A stretch of DNA of 64,000 nucleotides from UBA2336 sp965227265 (GTDB taxonomy: Bacteria > Bacteroidota > Bacteroidia > Cytophagales > Cyclobacteriaceae), in NCBI GenBank assembly GCA_965227265.1, contig OZ245738.1, positions 2,108,001-2,172,000 on the forward strand, written 5' to 3'. The notes under the pieces were generated by a model, which was not told the origin of the DNA, did not search any database, and saw nothing but the letters and a program-made list of their open reading frames with translations. This document shows, piece by piece, positions 54,932-62,717 of the stretch (position 1 is the stretch's first letter; the number at the start of each line of letters is the position of its first letter). Position numbers and translations under genes: made by a program.

Positions 54932-55014
54932 AACACAAGCTATAAGTCATGGCGGCACATTGGATGATTAATTTTTATATTTTGGTGTGCCGCCACGCCT
55001 TATAGCAAAACGTT
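54932..55014 (+). repeat. Cassette site 6 (attC-like)
   Basis: 83 bp, same subclass as site 2 (CATGGCGGCAC inner arm). Outer arm GGTAACTGTGCACAAC pairs with the cassette 6 start in 15 of 16 positions. Confidence 0.9.
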
Positions 55015-55030
55015 GCCGGTAATTTTTTAA

Positions 55031-55783
55031 ATGAAGACTCTCCTACTAATATCATTTTTGACAATCGTGACTCTTGTAAACGGACAAGACCAGTATCCAT
55101 TTGAGAGGTTCCCATCAATTGAATACAAAGAATACAAGGACTGGAAAACTTATAACAAGTTAGACAAGGGGAAAAAGATTCACTTTACCCTGACAATTCC
55201 AAAATACTTTGACAATGAGGATTCCTTAACAATTCAGTTAACGACTTTTCAAGCAAGCTGGGACAGTTCTTACGTTCGAATTTTCAGAAATAAAAAGCAA
55301 ATACAGAAAATGTTTGAACCGATGCATTTTCTGGAAATAAATGTTCAGTCTGAAGCAGTAAGAATTGCAGACATAAACGGGGACAAATTAAATGACATAA
55401 AAGTTATTGTTCCGTATATGGGTAACGGACTAGCCTCCTTAAACCAAAGAATAATTTACTTGTTTCAAAAGAGCAATGGACTATTTGACAAAGTGTCGTA
55501 CCTAGACAAAATGGGAGACAATAGACCAGAAAGAGATTTTGACGGAGACGGACAATACGAGATTATCACAATGACTTTAAAAGGACATGAAAGTCATAAC
55601 TACTGGACTTTTAACCTTTACAACTTTATAAACGGAGAATTAATGACTCAAAACTCTAAATTTGACTATCCGATAATGATCCAATATTTATTCAGGGACA
55701 ATTATAAAATAACGGACAAAATATCACCATCAAAAATGAAATCCTTTGGGGACATTAGACCAGAGGAATACTATAAGGACTAA
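55031..55783 (+). CDS. Cassette 7: secreted protein with calcium-type repeats
   Basis: 250 aa with a signal peptide ending LVNGQ. Two acidic loops, ADINGDKLNDI and RDFDGDGQYEI, have the DxDGDxxxD spacing of FG-GAP/VCBS or dockerin-like calcium sites. Between them lies a strand-rich region. The ATG follows the cassette start arm directly (19 bases after GTT), leaving no room for an internal promoter. Confidence 0.75.
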   Translation: MKTLLLISFLTIVTLVNGQDQYPFERFPSIEYKEYKDWKTYNKLDKGKKIHFTLTIPKYFDNEDSLTIQLTTFQASWDSSYVRIFRNKKQIQKMFEPMHFLEINVQSEAVRIADINGDKLNDIKVIVPYMGNGLASLNQRIIYLFQKSNGLFDKVSYLDKMGDNRPERDFDGDGQYEIITMTLKGHESHNYWTFNLYNFINGELMTQNSKFDYPIMIQYLFRDNYKITDKISPSKMKSFGDIRPEEYYKD

Positions 55784-55795
55784 AAAACTACCGGC

Positions 55796-55871
55796 AACAA
55801 AGTGTATAAGTCATTTGCCTTCTTTTGTTTATTCTTATTTTGGTAAGGCAAACGCCTTATACACAAACGTT
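55796..55871 (+). repeat. Cassette site 7 (attC-like)
   Basis: 76 bp. GTGTATAAGTCATTTGCCTT against AAGGCAAACGCCTTATACAC with T.C and A.C mismatches. Outer arm TAAAAAACTACCGGCAAC mirrors the cassette 7 start almost perfectly. Confidence 0.9.
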
Positions 55872-55889
55872 ATGGGCAAGCCTTTTTAA

Positions 55890-56666
55890 ATGAAGTATCT
55901 CCTACTAATCATACTGACTATTTTGACTTTTCCTTCAATTGGACAGGAGATTGAAAAAATCATATTCACTTCGCAACAAGCTGACGAACCACCGACAAAA
56001 CAAGGACAACCTAAGTACATGATTGAATTCAACCGACAAGCGAGTGGAGAGTTCATGGCTTCAGACTTTTCTGTAGACAAGAAGAAAAAGAAATTAAATG
56101 ACAAAGTAACAATTGAGAAAGAAAGGATTGAAAAAATAACTGATTGGAGCAATTTGAATAAAAAGACATTTAGTCATTCGGACTTAGGATTTGAAACCGA
56201 AGACTTAAAGTCAAAGACAAATAATTACAAATTGACTTTTGACATACCTTCTGAGTTGGTTATCAAAATTGACTCATTTCAATTCTGTCAAACATATCAA
56301 ATGACAAGAACTATTTCGACAGGTGGAGAAACGTTCACAGTGACATTGGTTGAAAAAGAAGGACAAAGGCAAGAAATGGTTTTCGATTCAAACGACATTG
56401 GAGAGAAGACTTTTAACCTTAGAGACTATATTCTTAGTTATACACTTTTCGCTGACAACATTCCAAACGAAGTCCCGAGTTATGACTTCTTCTCAAAAGA
56501 GACATTTCTTGACATAATTCAATACTATCAAAAGACTGTTGAGTGTGAAGGGTATTATTACAAAGAGTACACTGACAAAAATCCTCAATTGACAGCTCCG
56601 GAAAGGAGAATGATGAAGGGTTGGAATTTTGTTGACTATATGAAACAACGGACAGAGAAGAAATGA
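55890..56666 (+). CDS. Cassette 8: secreted protein of unknown function
   Basis: 258 aa, signal peptide ending PSIGQ. The mature protein is charged, with many Lys, Asp and Thr, and contains GGETFTVTLVEKEGQRQEMVFDS. No family recognised. Begins 21 bp after the cassette GTT. Confidence 0.75.
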   Translation: MKYLLLIILTILTFPSIGQEIEKIIFTSQQADEPPTKQGQPKYMIEFNRQASGEFMASDFSVDKKKKKLNDKVTIEKERIEKITDWSNLNKKTFSHSDLGFETEDLKSKTNNYKLTFDIPSELVIKIDSFQFCQTYQMTRTISTGGETFTVTLVEKEGQRQEMVFDSNDIGEKTFNLRDYILSYTLFADNIPNEVPSYDFFSKETFLDIIQYYQKTVECEGYYYKEYTDKNPQLTAPERRMMKGWNFVDYMKQRTEKK

Positions 56667-56686
56667 GTGTAAAAAGGCCAGCCCAT

Positions 56687-56764
56687 AACAAAGTGTTTAT
56701 GCCATTGTGTTATCGGTCTGACGTTTATTATTTTTAGTAACACAACGTCATAAACACAAACGTT
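56687..56764 (+). repeat. Cassette site 8 (attC-like)
   Basis: 78 bp. GTGTTTATGCCATTGTGTTA against TAACACAACGTCATAAACAC. Outer arm AAAAAGGCCAGCCCATAAC pairs with the cassette 8 start apart from the usual 2-base loop. Confidence 0.9.
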
Positions 56765-56802
56765 GTGCGCAAGTTTTATTGTACAAAGTACATAGACGAC
56801 AA

Positions 56803-57132
56803 ATGAGTAACGGAGAAAGAATACTGGACTTTGGAACTTTGAATGTGACTCTAGAGGAGTTAACGCGGCTTGGAGACAAGAGACTTCAAAGTGAGATTGA
56901 AAGAATTCTTCGGGATAACAAAATTGAGAAGCCAGAACTGCACAATAGAAAGGACGACCAGACGACTGACTATTATAAATTAGACTTGACTGACGAAGAC
57001 ATCGAAAGCATTGCGTCAATGTTGTTCGACAGAGAAGTTTTTTCTCTTGGACTAAATTACGAGACGACAAGGAGTGCGTCATTTTACGCGGCAATGGCGG
57101 ACAAATGGAATGAATTTCTGATTGAAGATTAG
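56803..57132 (+). CDS. Cassette 9: small cytoplasmic protein, unknown
   Basis: 109 aa from ATG 56803 (MSNGERILDFG...); an in-frame TTG at 56779 would add 8 residues, closer to the cassette start. Acidic, helical, no signal; ends in a helix with AAMADKWNEFLIED. No family recognised. Confidence 0.7.
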   Translation: MSNGERILDFGTLNVTLEELTRLGDKRLQSEIERILRDNKIEKPELHNRKDDQTTDYYKLDLTDEDIESIASMLFDREVFSLGLNYETTRSASFYAAMADKWNEFLIED

Positions 57133-57152
57133 TGCAAATAAAACCAGCGCAC

Positions 57153-57275
57153 AACAAAGTGCATAATCAATGGCGGGGTTCAGTGTAAATTTGTAGTTTA
57201 GTTTTTCAAATAACGTTTTGTTTCGTGGGACAGTGAAGCGCTTCGAATTCCCGCCACTGCTTATGCACAAACGTT
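57153..57275 (+). repeat. Cassette site 9 (attC-like, long class)
   Basis: 123 bp, near-copy of site 3 (CATAATCAATGGCGGGG arm, CGTGGGACAG in the centre). Outer arm AATAAAACCAGCGCACAAC pairs with the cassette 9 start. Confidence 0.9.
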
Positions 57276-57297
57276 AGCGGCAAGTTTTTTATAAACA

Positions 57298-57834
57298 GTG
57301 AAGACATTTATAATCATACTAGGATTGTTTTTTTCTGCTGACCTTTTTGGGCAGGCAATGAAGCAGAAGGAGATAAAGTCATATGTGAAAGAAATAAGTT
57401 CATTAAGAACAAACAATAGACTGCAAAAAACCTTCTATCCCAACATGTCAGCGTGTGGCGGTGGACTATATGGTTACTATTACAACGAGAAGCTTGTATT
57501 AATTGAAGCAACATACCAAGCAGAGCTTGGATTTTCCTCGAGGACGATATACCTGAAAGATACTGCATTTATACATATTAATTATCGTGAACATTTTGCT
57601 GAGTGGGAAAAGTATGAACAAAACTACCCTTCCGACAAACATGAGTGGGACGCTAATAAGATGACATATACGGACACGTTATACACAATATCTCTGAGCG
57701 ACCCGATTAAGTTTGCCAAGATGGCTGGCGACAAAATCGTCAGTAAACAAATTAATCAAAAGCTTATTGACGAATTACTACATTGCGGACAAGAAATGAA
57801 AAAAGAGCTGGCAGAAGTAAAAACCAGCCGCTAA
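57298..57834 (+). CDS. Cassette 10: secreted protein of unknown function
   Basis: 178 aa from GTG 57298, chosen because it opens a signal peptide (FIIILGLFFSADLFGQ). The mature part has ACGGGLYGYYYNEKLVLIEATYQAELGFSS, a pattern also seen in small Bacteroidota hypothetical proteins. The stop codon TAA is part of the site arm (CTAAC). Confidence 0.75.
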   Translation: MKTFIIILGLFFSADLFGQAMKQKEIKSYVKEISSLRTNNRLQKTFYPNMSACGGGLYGYYYNEKLVLIEATYQAELGFSSRTIYLKDTAFIHINYREHFAEWEKYEQNYPSDKHEWDANKMTYTDTLYTISLSDPIKFAKMAGDKIVSKQINQKLIDELLHCGQEMKKELAEVKTSR

Positions 57835-57913
57835 CAAAATGTATAATACATGGCGCTGATAAGGAGGACATTTTTTTATTTTTGCTCAGCGCCACGGCTT
57901 ATACATAAACGTT
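57833..57913 (+). repeat. Cassette site 10 (attC-like)
   Basis: 81 bp, nearly identical to site A of the small array (10606-10686). Outer arm CAGCCGCTAAC pairs with the cassette 10 start. Contains TATTTTTG. Confidence 0.9.
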
Positions 57914-57925
57914 GGCGGTAATTTT

Positions 57926-58507
57926 ATGAGACATTCAATCAATATTCTTCTACTCTTAACTAGTACCTTTTCGTTTGGACAACTTCCAACATTTGAATCA
58001 AATGCGTCAGAGTCGGACAAGACTGAATCCTTGATATATCAGAAGTTTCAGGGACAATATGAATTAATAATTTCTTTTACAAAGGACTGTTATTGGCCAA
58101 ACGGACAAGACTTCTATTTTTTTGGACTTAAAGCTGATAAATGGGAGAAGTTTAAATTGACAGTAACTTTTGAGAATAGGGACAAAATAAAAATATTAAA
58201 GACGAAAAGAAGAAGACTTATTATTAGTGATAAGAAAATTGAAGACATTTTGAGTTTCTGGAAGGCAAACGAGTTTTTCCAATTAGCAAATGATTCACTG
58301 AACTTAATGGAGAAAGTAATAGATAAAGATCACAATGTGACAATGTTTGTCACTGACGGGTGTACTGACAGGTTTGACTTATTAACGAAAGACAGCTATA
58401 GAATTATTAACGCATACCTACCTGACTATTTTCAAAAAGAAATACCGGTAGCGCAACGACAAAAATTCATTGAATGTCGCAATAAATTTCTTGATGACGT
58501 TCAATAA
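57926..58507 (+). CDS. Cassette 11: secreted protein of unknown function
   Basis: 193 aa with a short signal peptide (INILLLLTSTFSFGQ). Contains KDCYWPNGQDFYFFGLKADKWEKFKL and MFVTDGCTDRFDLLTKD; two Cys may form a disulfide. The ATG follows the cassette start arm directly. No family recognised. Confidence 0.75.
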   Translation: MRHSINILLLLTSTFSFGQLPTFESNASESDKTESLIYQKFQGQYELIISFTKDCYWPNGQDFYFFGLKADKWEKFKLTVTFENRDKIKILKTKRRRLIISDKKIEDILSFWKANEFFQLANDSLNLMEKVIDKDHNVTMFVTDGCTDRFDLLTKDSYRIINAYLPDYFQKEIPVAQRQKFIECRNKFLDDVQ

Positions 58508-58518
58508 AACTACCGCCA

Positions 58519-58594
58519 ACAAAGTGTATAAGTCATTTGCCTTCTTTTGTTTATTTTTATTTTGGCAAGGCAAACGCCTTATACACAAACGTTG
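58519..58594 (+). repeat. Cassette site 11 (attC-like)
   Basis: 76 bp, near-copy of site 7. Outer arm ATAAAACTACCGCCAAC mirrors the cassette 11 start in 16 of 17 positions. Confidence 0.9.
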
Positions 58595-58643
58595 TGGGTA
58601 ATGCCACCAAGACAAGAGTTCACCCCGACTTAAATTCCGACTT

Positions 58644-59243
58644 ATGAAAAAAGGCTCAATTCTAATTTTGACCATTCTGTTATGGAGTTGCTCATCGGAC
58701 AAACCATACGAAGATAGAATTATAAAATATTTCGAGACTGAAATGAAGGTCGTTCCAATAATTGACGGAATCAAGCTAGACACGACTGTTCACATGGAAT
58801 CATATAGTAATTACTGGACAACAAGAATAGAAGAACTAAAAGTTGATCTTAAGAAACAATATGAAGAAGGCTACTTAAGAGAAAAAAAGACTTATGATGA
58901 GAGAATAGCAAAAAACCAAGAGTGGGAAAAAAAGTTAAGACAAAAGGACAGAGATTTTTATAATGCTGCACTGCCATATAAATACATGACAGATTATAAA
59001 AACAAATTAGACAGTGCAGAGAAAGGACTATTTAAATATTCAGTACTTGACATTTTTAGAAAATTAAGCGTGGAGAAATCACAGTTACATCAACTCACAG
59101 TAAAATACAAACTGAATGAAGCTGGACCGACAAGGATTCAAACATTCATAATTGAAGAATTGCCGAATGACACAACTTCCTACCCGACTGACGAAACCAT
59201 GACTGATTTTATACATAAGTCAGGACTAAGAAGGAATGGTTAG
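58644..59243 (+). CDS. Cassette 12: lipoprotein of unknown function
   Basis: 199 aa. N-terminus with lipobox LLWSC (Cys at about residue 16) followed by SSDK, so it should be a lipoprotein. The middle is a charged helix (KKQYEEGYLREKKTYDERIAKNQEWEKKLRQKDRDF). No family recognised. Confidence 0.75.
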   Translation: MKKGSILILTILLWSCSSDKPYEDRIIKYFETEMKVVPIIDGIKLDTTVHMESYSNYWTTRIEELKVDLKKQYEEGYLREKKTYDERIAKNQEWEKKLRQKDRDFYNAALPYKYMTDYKNKLDSAEKGLFKYSVLDIFRKLSVEKSQLHQLTVKYKLNEAGPTRIQTFIIEELPNDTTSYPTDETMTDFIHKSGLRRNG

Positions 59244-59257
59244 GTGGCACAACCCAC

Positions 59258-59335
59258 AACAAAGTGTTTATGCCATTGTGTTATCAGTCTGACGTTTATT
59301 ATTTTTAACAACACAACGTCATAAACACGAACGTT
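59258..59335 (+). repeat. Cassette site 12 (attC-like)
   Basis: 78 bp, near-copy of site 8. Outer arm GGTGGCACAACCCACAAC pairs with the cassette 12 start in 16 of 18 positions, the two misses being the usual internal loop. Confidence 0.9.
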
Positions 59336-59371
59336 GTGCGCAACCACCTCAAGACAAAATAGAGACATTGA

Positions 59372-59797
59372 ATGATAGACATTGATGGACATTGGATTGG
59401 ATTTTACACCTATGACAAAGGATATTCCAATCTGACCAAGCTGGACACAATTCCTTTCAGAGTGACAATAAAAAAAGAGTTCGAGCACTTCGTTGGACAA
59501 ATAATTGAAGAAGAGGACTTCGGAGGTATTGAAGACGAAATTATAATAAAAGGAAAACTAACTGGACATAAAATCGAATTCAATAAATACTATACGCTTG
59601 AACACGTAGTTTATGATGACAACCAATCGGACTCATTCGAGAGTGAGAATCCAACAATTGTCCATTACGAAGGTGAGTATGATGACAACGAGTCAAAATT
59701 TAAAGGACGTTGGGAAATTGGACAAATGAAAGAAGACGATTCAGGAGTGATGAACGAAGACAATAATTCCGGACTATGGGAAATGTGGAGAGAGTGA
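59372..59797 (+). CDS. Cassette 13: small cytoplasmic beta-rich protein
   Basis: 141 aa, no signal. Alternating strands (GHWIGFYTYDKGY, PFRVTIKKEFEHFVGQIIEEED, KGKLTGHKIEFNKYYTLE, VHYEGEYDDNESKFKGRWEIGQ) suggest a lipocalin- or calycin-like barrel; this is a shape impression only. Very acidic. Confidence 0.7.
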   Translation: MIDIDGHWIGFYTYDKGYSNLTKLDTIPFRVTIKKEFEHFVGQIIEEEDFGGIEDEIIIKGKLTGHKIEFNKYYTLEHVVYDDNQSDSFESENPTIVHYEGEYDDNESKFKGRWEIGQMKEDDSGVMNEDNNSGLWEMWRE

Positions 59798-59811
59798 CGG
59801 TGGCAGCGCAC

Positions 59812-59885
59812 AACAAAGGCTATAATGCATTTGTTTTCATTGTTTATTTTATTTTGGTAAAACAAACGCATTATAGCCGAACGTT
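59812..59885 (+). repeat. Cassette site 13 (attC-like)
   Basis: 74 bp. GGCTATAATGCATTTGTTTT against AAAACAAACGCATTATAGCC; the A.C mismatch is the only one in the stem. Outer arm GGTGGCAGCGCACAAC pairs with the cassette 13 start. Confidence 0.9.
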
Positions 59886-60082
59886 GGTAGCAATAGGGCC
59901 CGGACAAATTTATGTTCCAAAAAACGGACGACAATTTTCTAACAAAGATTTCCCACGTGGACAAGTGAACGGCTCCGCAGACAACTTGGACTTTGAAAAA
60001 ATTAAAACGTTGGACAGACTAAAAAATAATACAGCCGCCCCCTTGCATTTTTAAGAAGATTGTCCTTCGACTTGCTCCGCAT

Positions 60083-60143
60083 TTTGGCACATGCCATAGC
60101 CGCGCAAACCCACCGCGACACCAAAGCTATGGCAAGAGCCAAA
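60083..60143 (+). repeat. Second-family hairpin c (left of the restriction module)
   Basis: TTTGGC/GCCAAA outer arms and TGCCATAGC/GCTATGGCA inner arms, centre starting CGCGCA and ending CAAA. Very similar to hairpin a. Lies 15 bp past the methyltransferase stop (- strand). The stretch 59886-60082 holds only a decayed leader shared with cassette 15. Confidence 0.75.
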
Positions 60144-60157
60144 TTTCCTCGAAAAGA

Positions 60158-61189
60158 TTAAGCTGAAAATGTAAATTTCACTTGACTTCCATTGACGACT
60201 CTCAAATCCGAAACTGAGCCATCAAGTATTTCTTGATAAATTTTAATCGCTAATTCATCATCAACACCCTTTGGAAGAAATCTAAGAGCAGACGCAGCGA
60301 CATATTGACTTTCTAAATCGAATGACAACCATCTTCGTTCAAGTGAATCAGCTACGTGACCTGTAGTGTTCGAGCCACCGAATATATCAACTACCAAGTC
60401 ATTAGGTTCAGTTAAGAATTTAATGAAGAATTCAGGAAGTTTCGATGGGAATCTTGCAGGATGACTTTTAATGTCAAGACGCTTACATGCAGCAATGTAT
60501 TGTGAGTTCGATTCCGAATTGGGAATCTGTAATAAGTTGGAAGGAATTGCTCCACCATTATCAACTCCAAAACTTTTACCAATGTCATGACCTGATGGTC
60601 GCTTTTTAGCCTCAAAATAACTATCAGGGTCTTTTAATAGTTTCTTCATTCTGTCGCTATAAGGCGTGAGTACATTATTCACATTAGCCTTTGGATATTC
60701 AGTCTTACTGAACCACCAGACATTATTAACAGAATCTTTCACTCGAATTTTCCGCTTGTTAACCCATTCGATAGGACTAGGGAGTTTTGACGAGTTGTAC
60801 CAGTAAAAGTCCTCAGCGAGAAAATACCCCAAGTCGTCAACAAAATGAATTGGAACTCTGAAGTTATAAAGACTACGAGTTGGTGTACCTTTTTGATAAG
60901 CTCCCCCAATGTCAACTACAAAACTTCCTGTCGGTTTAAGCTTTGGGTAAACTGCTTTTGCAAAAGCTCCAAGCCACTCTACATATTCAGATTGCTCGCT
61001 ATTACCGTATTCCTTTTTCCTCAATAGTGCAAAAGGTGGACTTGTCATTACCAAATCAATACTGTTATCGGGCATTGTGCCCAACAAATCAATAGAGTCT
61101 CCGATATATGCTGCTCCATAGTTACTGACATAAGCAGGAGAACTCTTCGGCACTATGTCGTTAATTACGTGGCTTGACAGATTAATCAT
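60158..61189 (-). CDS. PvuII-type N4-cytosine DNA methyltransferase
   Basis: 343 aa. Catalytic motif TSPPF at 49-53 (DLVMTSPPFALLRKKEYG) comes before the SAM-binding motif DIFGGSNTTGH near residue 270, the beta-class order. Blocks ELKPTGSFVVDIGGAYQKG-like, FYWYNSSKLPSPIEWVNKRKIRVKDSVN, SGHDIGKSF, and HPARFPSKLPEFFIKFLTEP closely follow M.PvuII as I know it, so modification of CAGCTG is expected. Divergent from the endonuclease gene, as in PvuII. The only cassette gene on the - strand. Confidence 0.93.
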   Translation of the reverse strand: MINLSSHVINDIVPKSSPAYVSNYGAAYIGDSIDLLGTMPDNSIDLVMTSPPFALLRKKEYGNSEQSEYVEWLGAFAKAVYPKLKPTGSFVVDIGGAYQKGTPTRSLYNFRVPIHFVDDLGYFLAEDFYWYNSSKLPSPIEWVNKRKIRVKDSVNNVWWFSKTEYPKANVNNVLTPYSDRMKKLLKDPDSYFEAKKRPSGHDIGKSFGVDNGGAIPSNLLQIPNSESNSQYIAACKRLDIKSHPARFPSKLPEFFIKFLTEPNDLVVDIFGGSNTTGHVADSLERRWLSFDLESQYVAASALRFLPKGVDDELAIKIYQEILDGSVSDLRVVNGSQVKFTFSA

Positions 61190-61245
61190 TGGGACAGGTT
61201 ATTAACAAACAAAACATATAAAATAGGCATTTCGGGTTCAAAACT

Positions 61246-61259
61246 CCGAAAATTTTCGG
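61246..61259. promoter_or_regulatory. Palindromic operator candidate 1 (restriction module)
   Basis: CCGAAAATTTTCGG is a perfect 14-bp palindrome in the 120-bp interval between the divergent methyltransferase and endonuclease genes. Candidate C-box for the fused controller domain. Confidence 0.55.
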
Positions 61260-61287
61260 TGTTAAACAACGGATTAAGAATTCATTT

Positions 61288-61307
61288 TTGATGAAAAAAT
61301 TCATCAA
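61288..61307. promoter_or_regulatory. Palindromic operator candidate 2 (restriction module)
   Basis: TTGATGAA and TTCATCAA flank a 4-base centre, ending two bases before the ATG of the endonuclease fusion. A protein bound here would block its translation start region or transcript. Confidence 0.5.
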
Positions 61308-61309
61308 TC

Positions 61310-62128
61310 ATGGAGAGTCCTCAAATTACCCCTATTCAAAAGATACTCGCTGAAAATTTACGAAAAATCCGTAAGGAGATGGGCCTTTCTCAAGATGCAC
61401 TTGCTGATTTGGCACAAATTGACAGAACTCATGTTGGGAATATCGAAAATTGTAGAAATAGCCCAGGTCTAGATGTTCTCAGTCGTCTAGCTGATGCCTT
61501 AAAGATTGACGTAAAGGATTTCTTCTCGACCGATGAATTATTGTCGGTTTCGAAAAATCCATTAGACCGACTTAATGCTATTATACCTTATATCAGAAGA
61601 TACCAGAGTCTGGCAGACGAATTTGGAATTGCTGATGTGTTTCAAGATAATGGAGGAAAGCTTCTTCAGACTCTAATAATTACAGGACTTACGAACCTTA
61701 AGGGCCGAGAGGGGAATGATGCCGTTGATGAGAAAGGAATGGAATATGAATTAAAAACAGTTAATGTTAATCTGACAAAATCATTTTCCACACACCACCA
61801 TATTAACCCGACAATTATTGCCAAATACAGGAAAGTGAAATGGTTGTTTTGTGTCTATGCTGGAATTGAGATTGTTGAAATTTATGAAGTGAAATCAAAA
61901 GCACTTGAACCCTATTTCACAATATGGGAGACCAAATGGCAAGAGACAAAGAAGGACATTAACAATCCAAAAATACCATTGAAATTCGTGCAAGATGTCG
62001 GAAAGCGAATTTATAAAGATGCTGCTGACGGAAGAATTGCACCAGGACCCGTTTTAGCACATTTTCCTAAGACTAATAAAGGTGCTCCCAAGAGAGCGCT
62101 TGCACCTGCAAAAGGTAGAAAGAAATAA
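61310..62128 (+). CDS. Controller-domain fused PvuII-like restriction endonuclease
   Basis: 272 aa. Residues ~10-72 are an XRE-type HTH (LRKIRKEMGLSQDALADLAQIDRTHVGNIE) like the separate C proteins of PvuII-type systems. Residues ~82-235 align with R.PvuII: QDNGGKLLQ, GREGNDAVD with D137, EYELK with E147 and K149 (same spacing as D58/E68/K70), FSTHHHINP with the DNA-reading His pair, and KDINNPKIPLKF. CAGCTG cleavage is predicted. The basic tail (PKRALAPAKGRKK) is extra. In the known PvuII locus C and R are separate overlapping genes; here they are one protein. Confidence 0.93.
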   Translation: MESPQITPIQKILAENLRKIRKEMGLSQDALADLAQIDRTHVGNIENCRNSPGLDVLSRLADALKIDVKDFFSTDELLSVSKNPLDRLNAIIPYIRRYQSLADEFGIADVFQDNGGKLLQTLIITGLTNLKGREGNDAVDEKGMEYELKTVNVNLTKSFSTHHHINPTIIAKYRKVKWLFCVYAGIEIVEIYEVKSKALEPYFTIWETKWQETKKDINNPKIPLKFVQDVGKRIYKDAADGRIAPGPVLAHFPKTNKGAPKRALAPAKGRKK

Positions 62129-62168
62129 AGAACCCATTGACTATACATTGACTACACATTTCCTAATC

Positions 62169-62227
62169 GCACACACATTGCCTGGCCGCACATGCAGCAC
62201 ACAGTCAAAGCCAGTCAATAAGTGTGC
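62169..62227 (+). repeat. Second-family hairpin d (right of the restriction module)
   Basis: GCACAC/GTGTGC outer arms, AC-to-AA internal loop, ATTGCCTGGC/GCCAGTCAAT inner arms, centre starting CGCACA and ending CAAA. 40 bp after the endonuclease stop. Resembles hairpin b more than a or c. Confidence 0.72.
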
Positions 62228-62364
62228 TCAGTATAGTTCAAGTGGACAAAGTAGTTATTGAAAAATGCCCCAACGCGCGACTGAGTATGAAGAGAGGTGT
62301 AACATTAACGTCTGACAGAGAATAAAGCTACGAATGAAGTGCGGAGAAGGGCCCTACAGCTACC

Positions 62365-62437
62365 AACAATGTGTATGTGCAATTTAAATTGATTAATTAT
62401 TTTTAAGGGAAATTTAAACTGCACATACACGAACGTT
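62365..62437 (+). repeat. Cassette site 14 (attC-like)
   Basis: 73 bp, a subclass of its own: GTGTATGTGCAATTTAAATT against AATTTAAACTGCACATACAC, only the A.C mismatch. Outer arm GGGCCCTACAGCTACCAAC pairs in 17 of 19 positions with the cassette 14 start 2.5 kb upstream, proving the restriction module is one cassette. Confidence 0.9.
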
Positions 62438-62717
62438 GGTGGCAATGTGGCCGGACAAAAAAGTGAACTCCGAAATAGGGCAGACAATTTTCTGTCAAAG
62501 ATTTCCTACTGGATAGTTGAACGACTCGCAGGACGATTGACAAACGACTTACATAAATTTTGGATCTTGAAAACAAACATAATGCAGACACTTTACATTC
62601 TTAAAGACATTCACTTCAAATGAATCTCCATTTGAGAGACTTAATGAATCCAGTCAAAAGTCTTAAAACCATTACAATTAGCTGTTTTTTGCTTATTTTA
62701 CCCTTTTAGGGACTTTT
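62438..62717. other. Leader of cassette 15, no gene
   Basis: Bases 62452-62545 resemble 59899-59990 at the start of cassette 14 (shared GACAATTTTCT and CAAAGATTTCC in the same order), a decayed common sequence. No open frame of note before the gene at 62718. Confidence 0.5.

Noticed and set aside
52099..62227. Second-family hairpins as simple rho-independent terminators
   Set aside because: No T-run follows any of them, one is not behind a gene, and they share a conserved centre; termination remains possible but does not explain the shared pattern.
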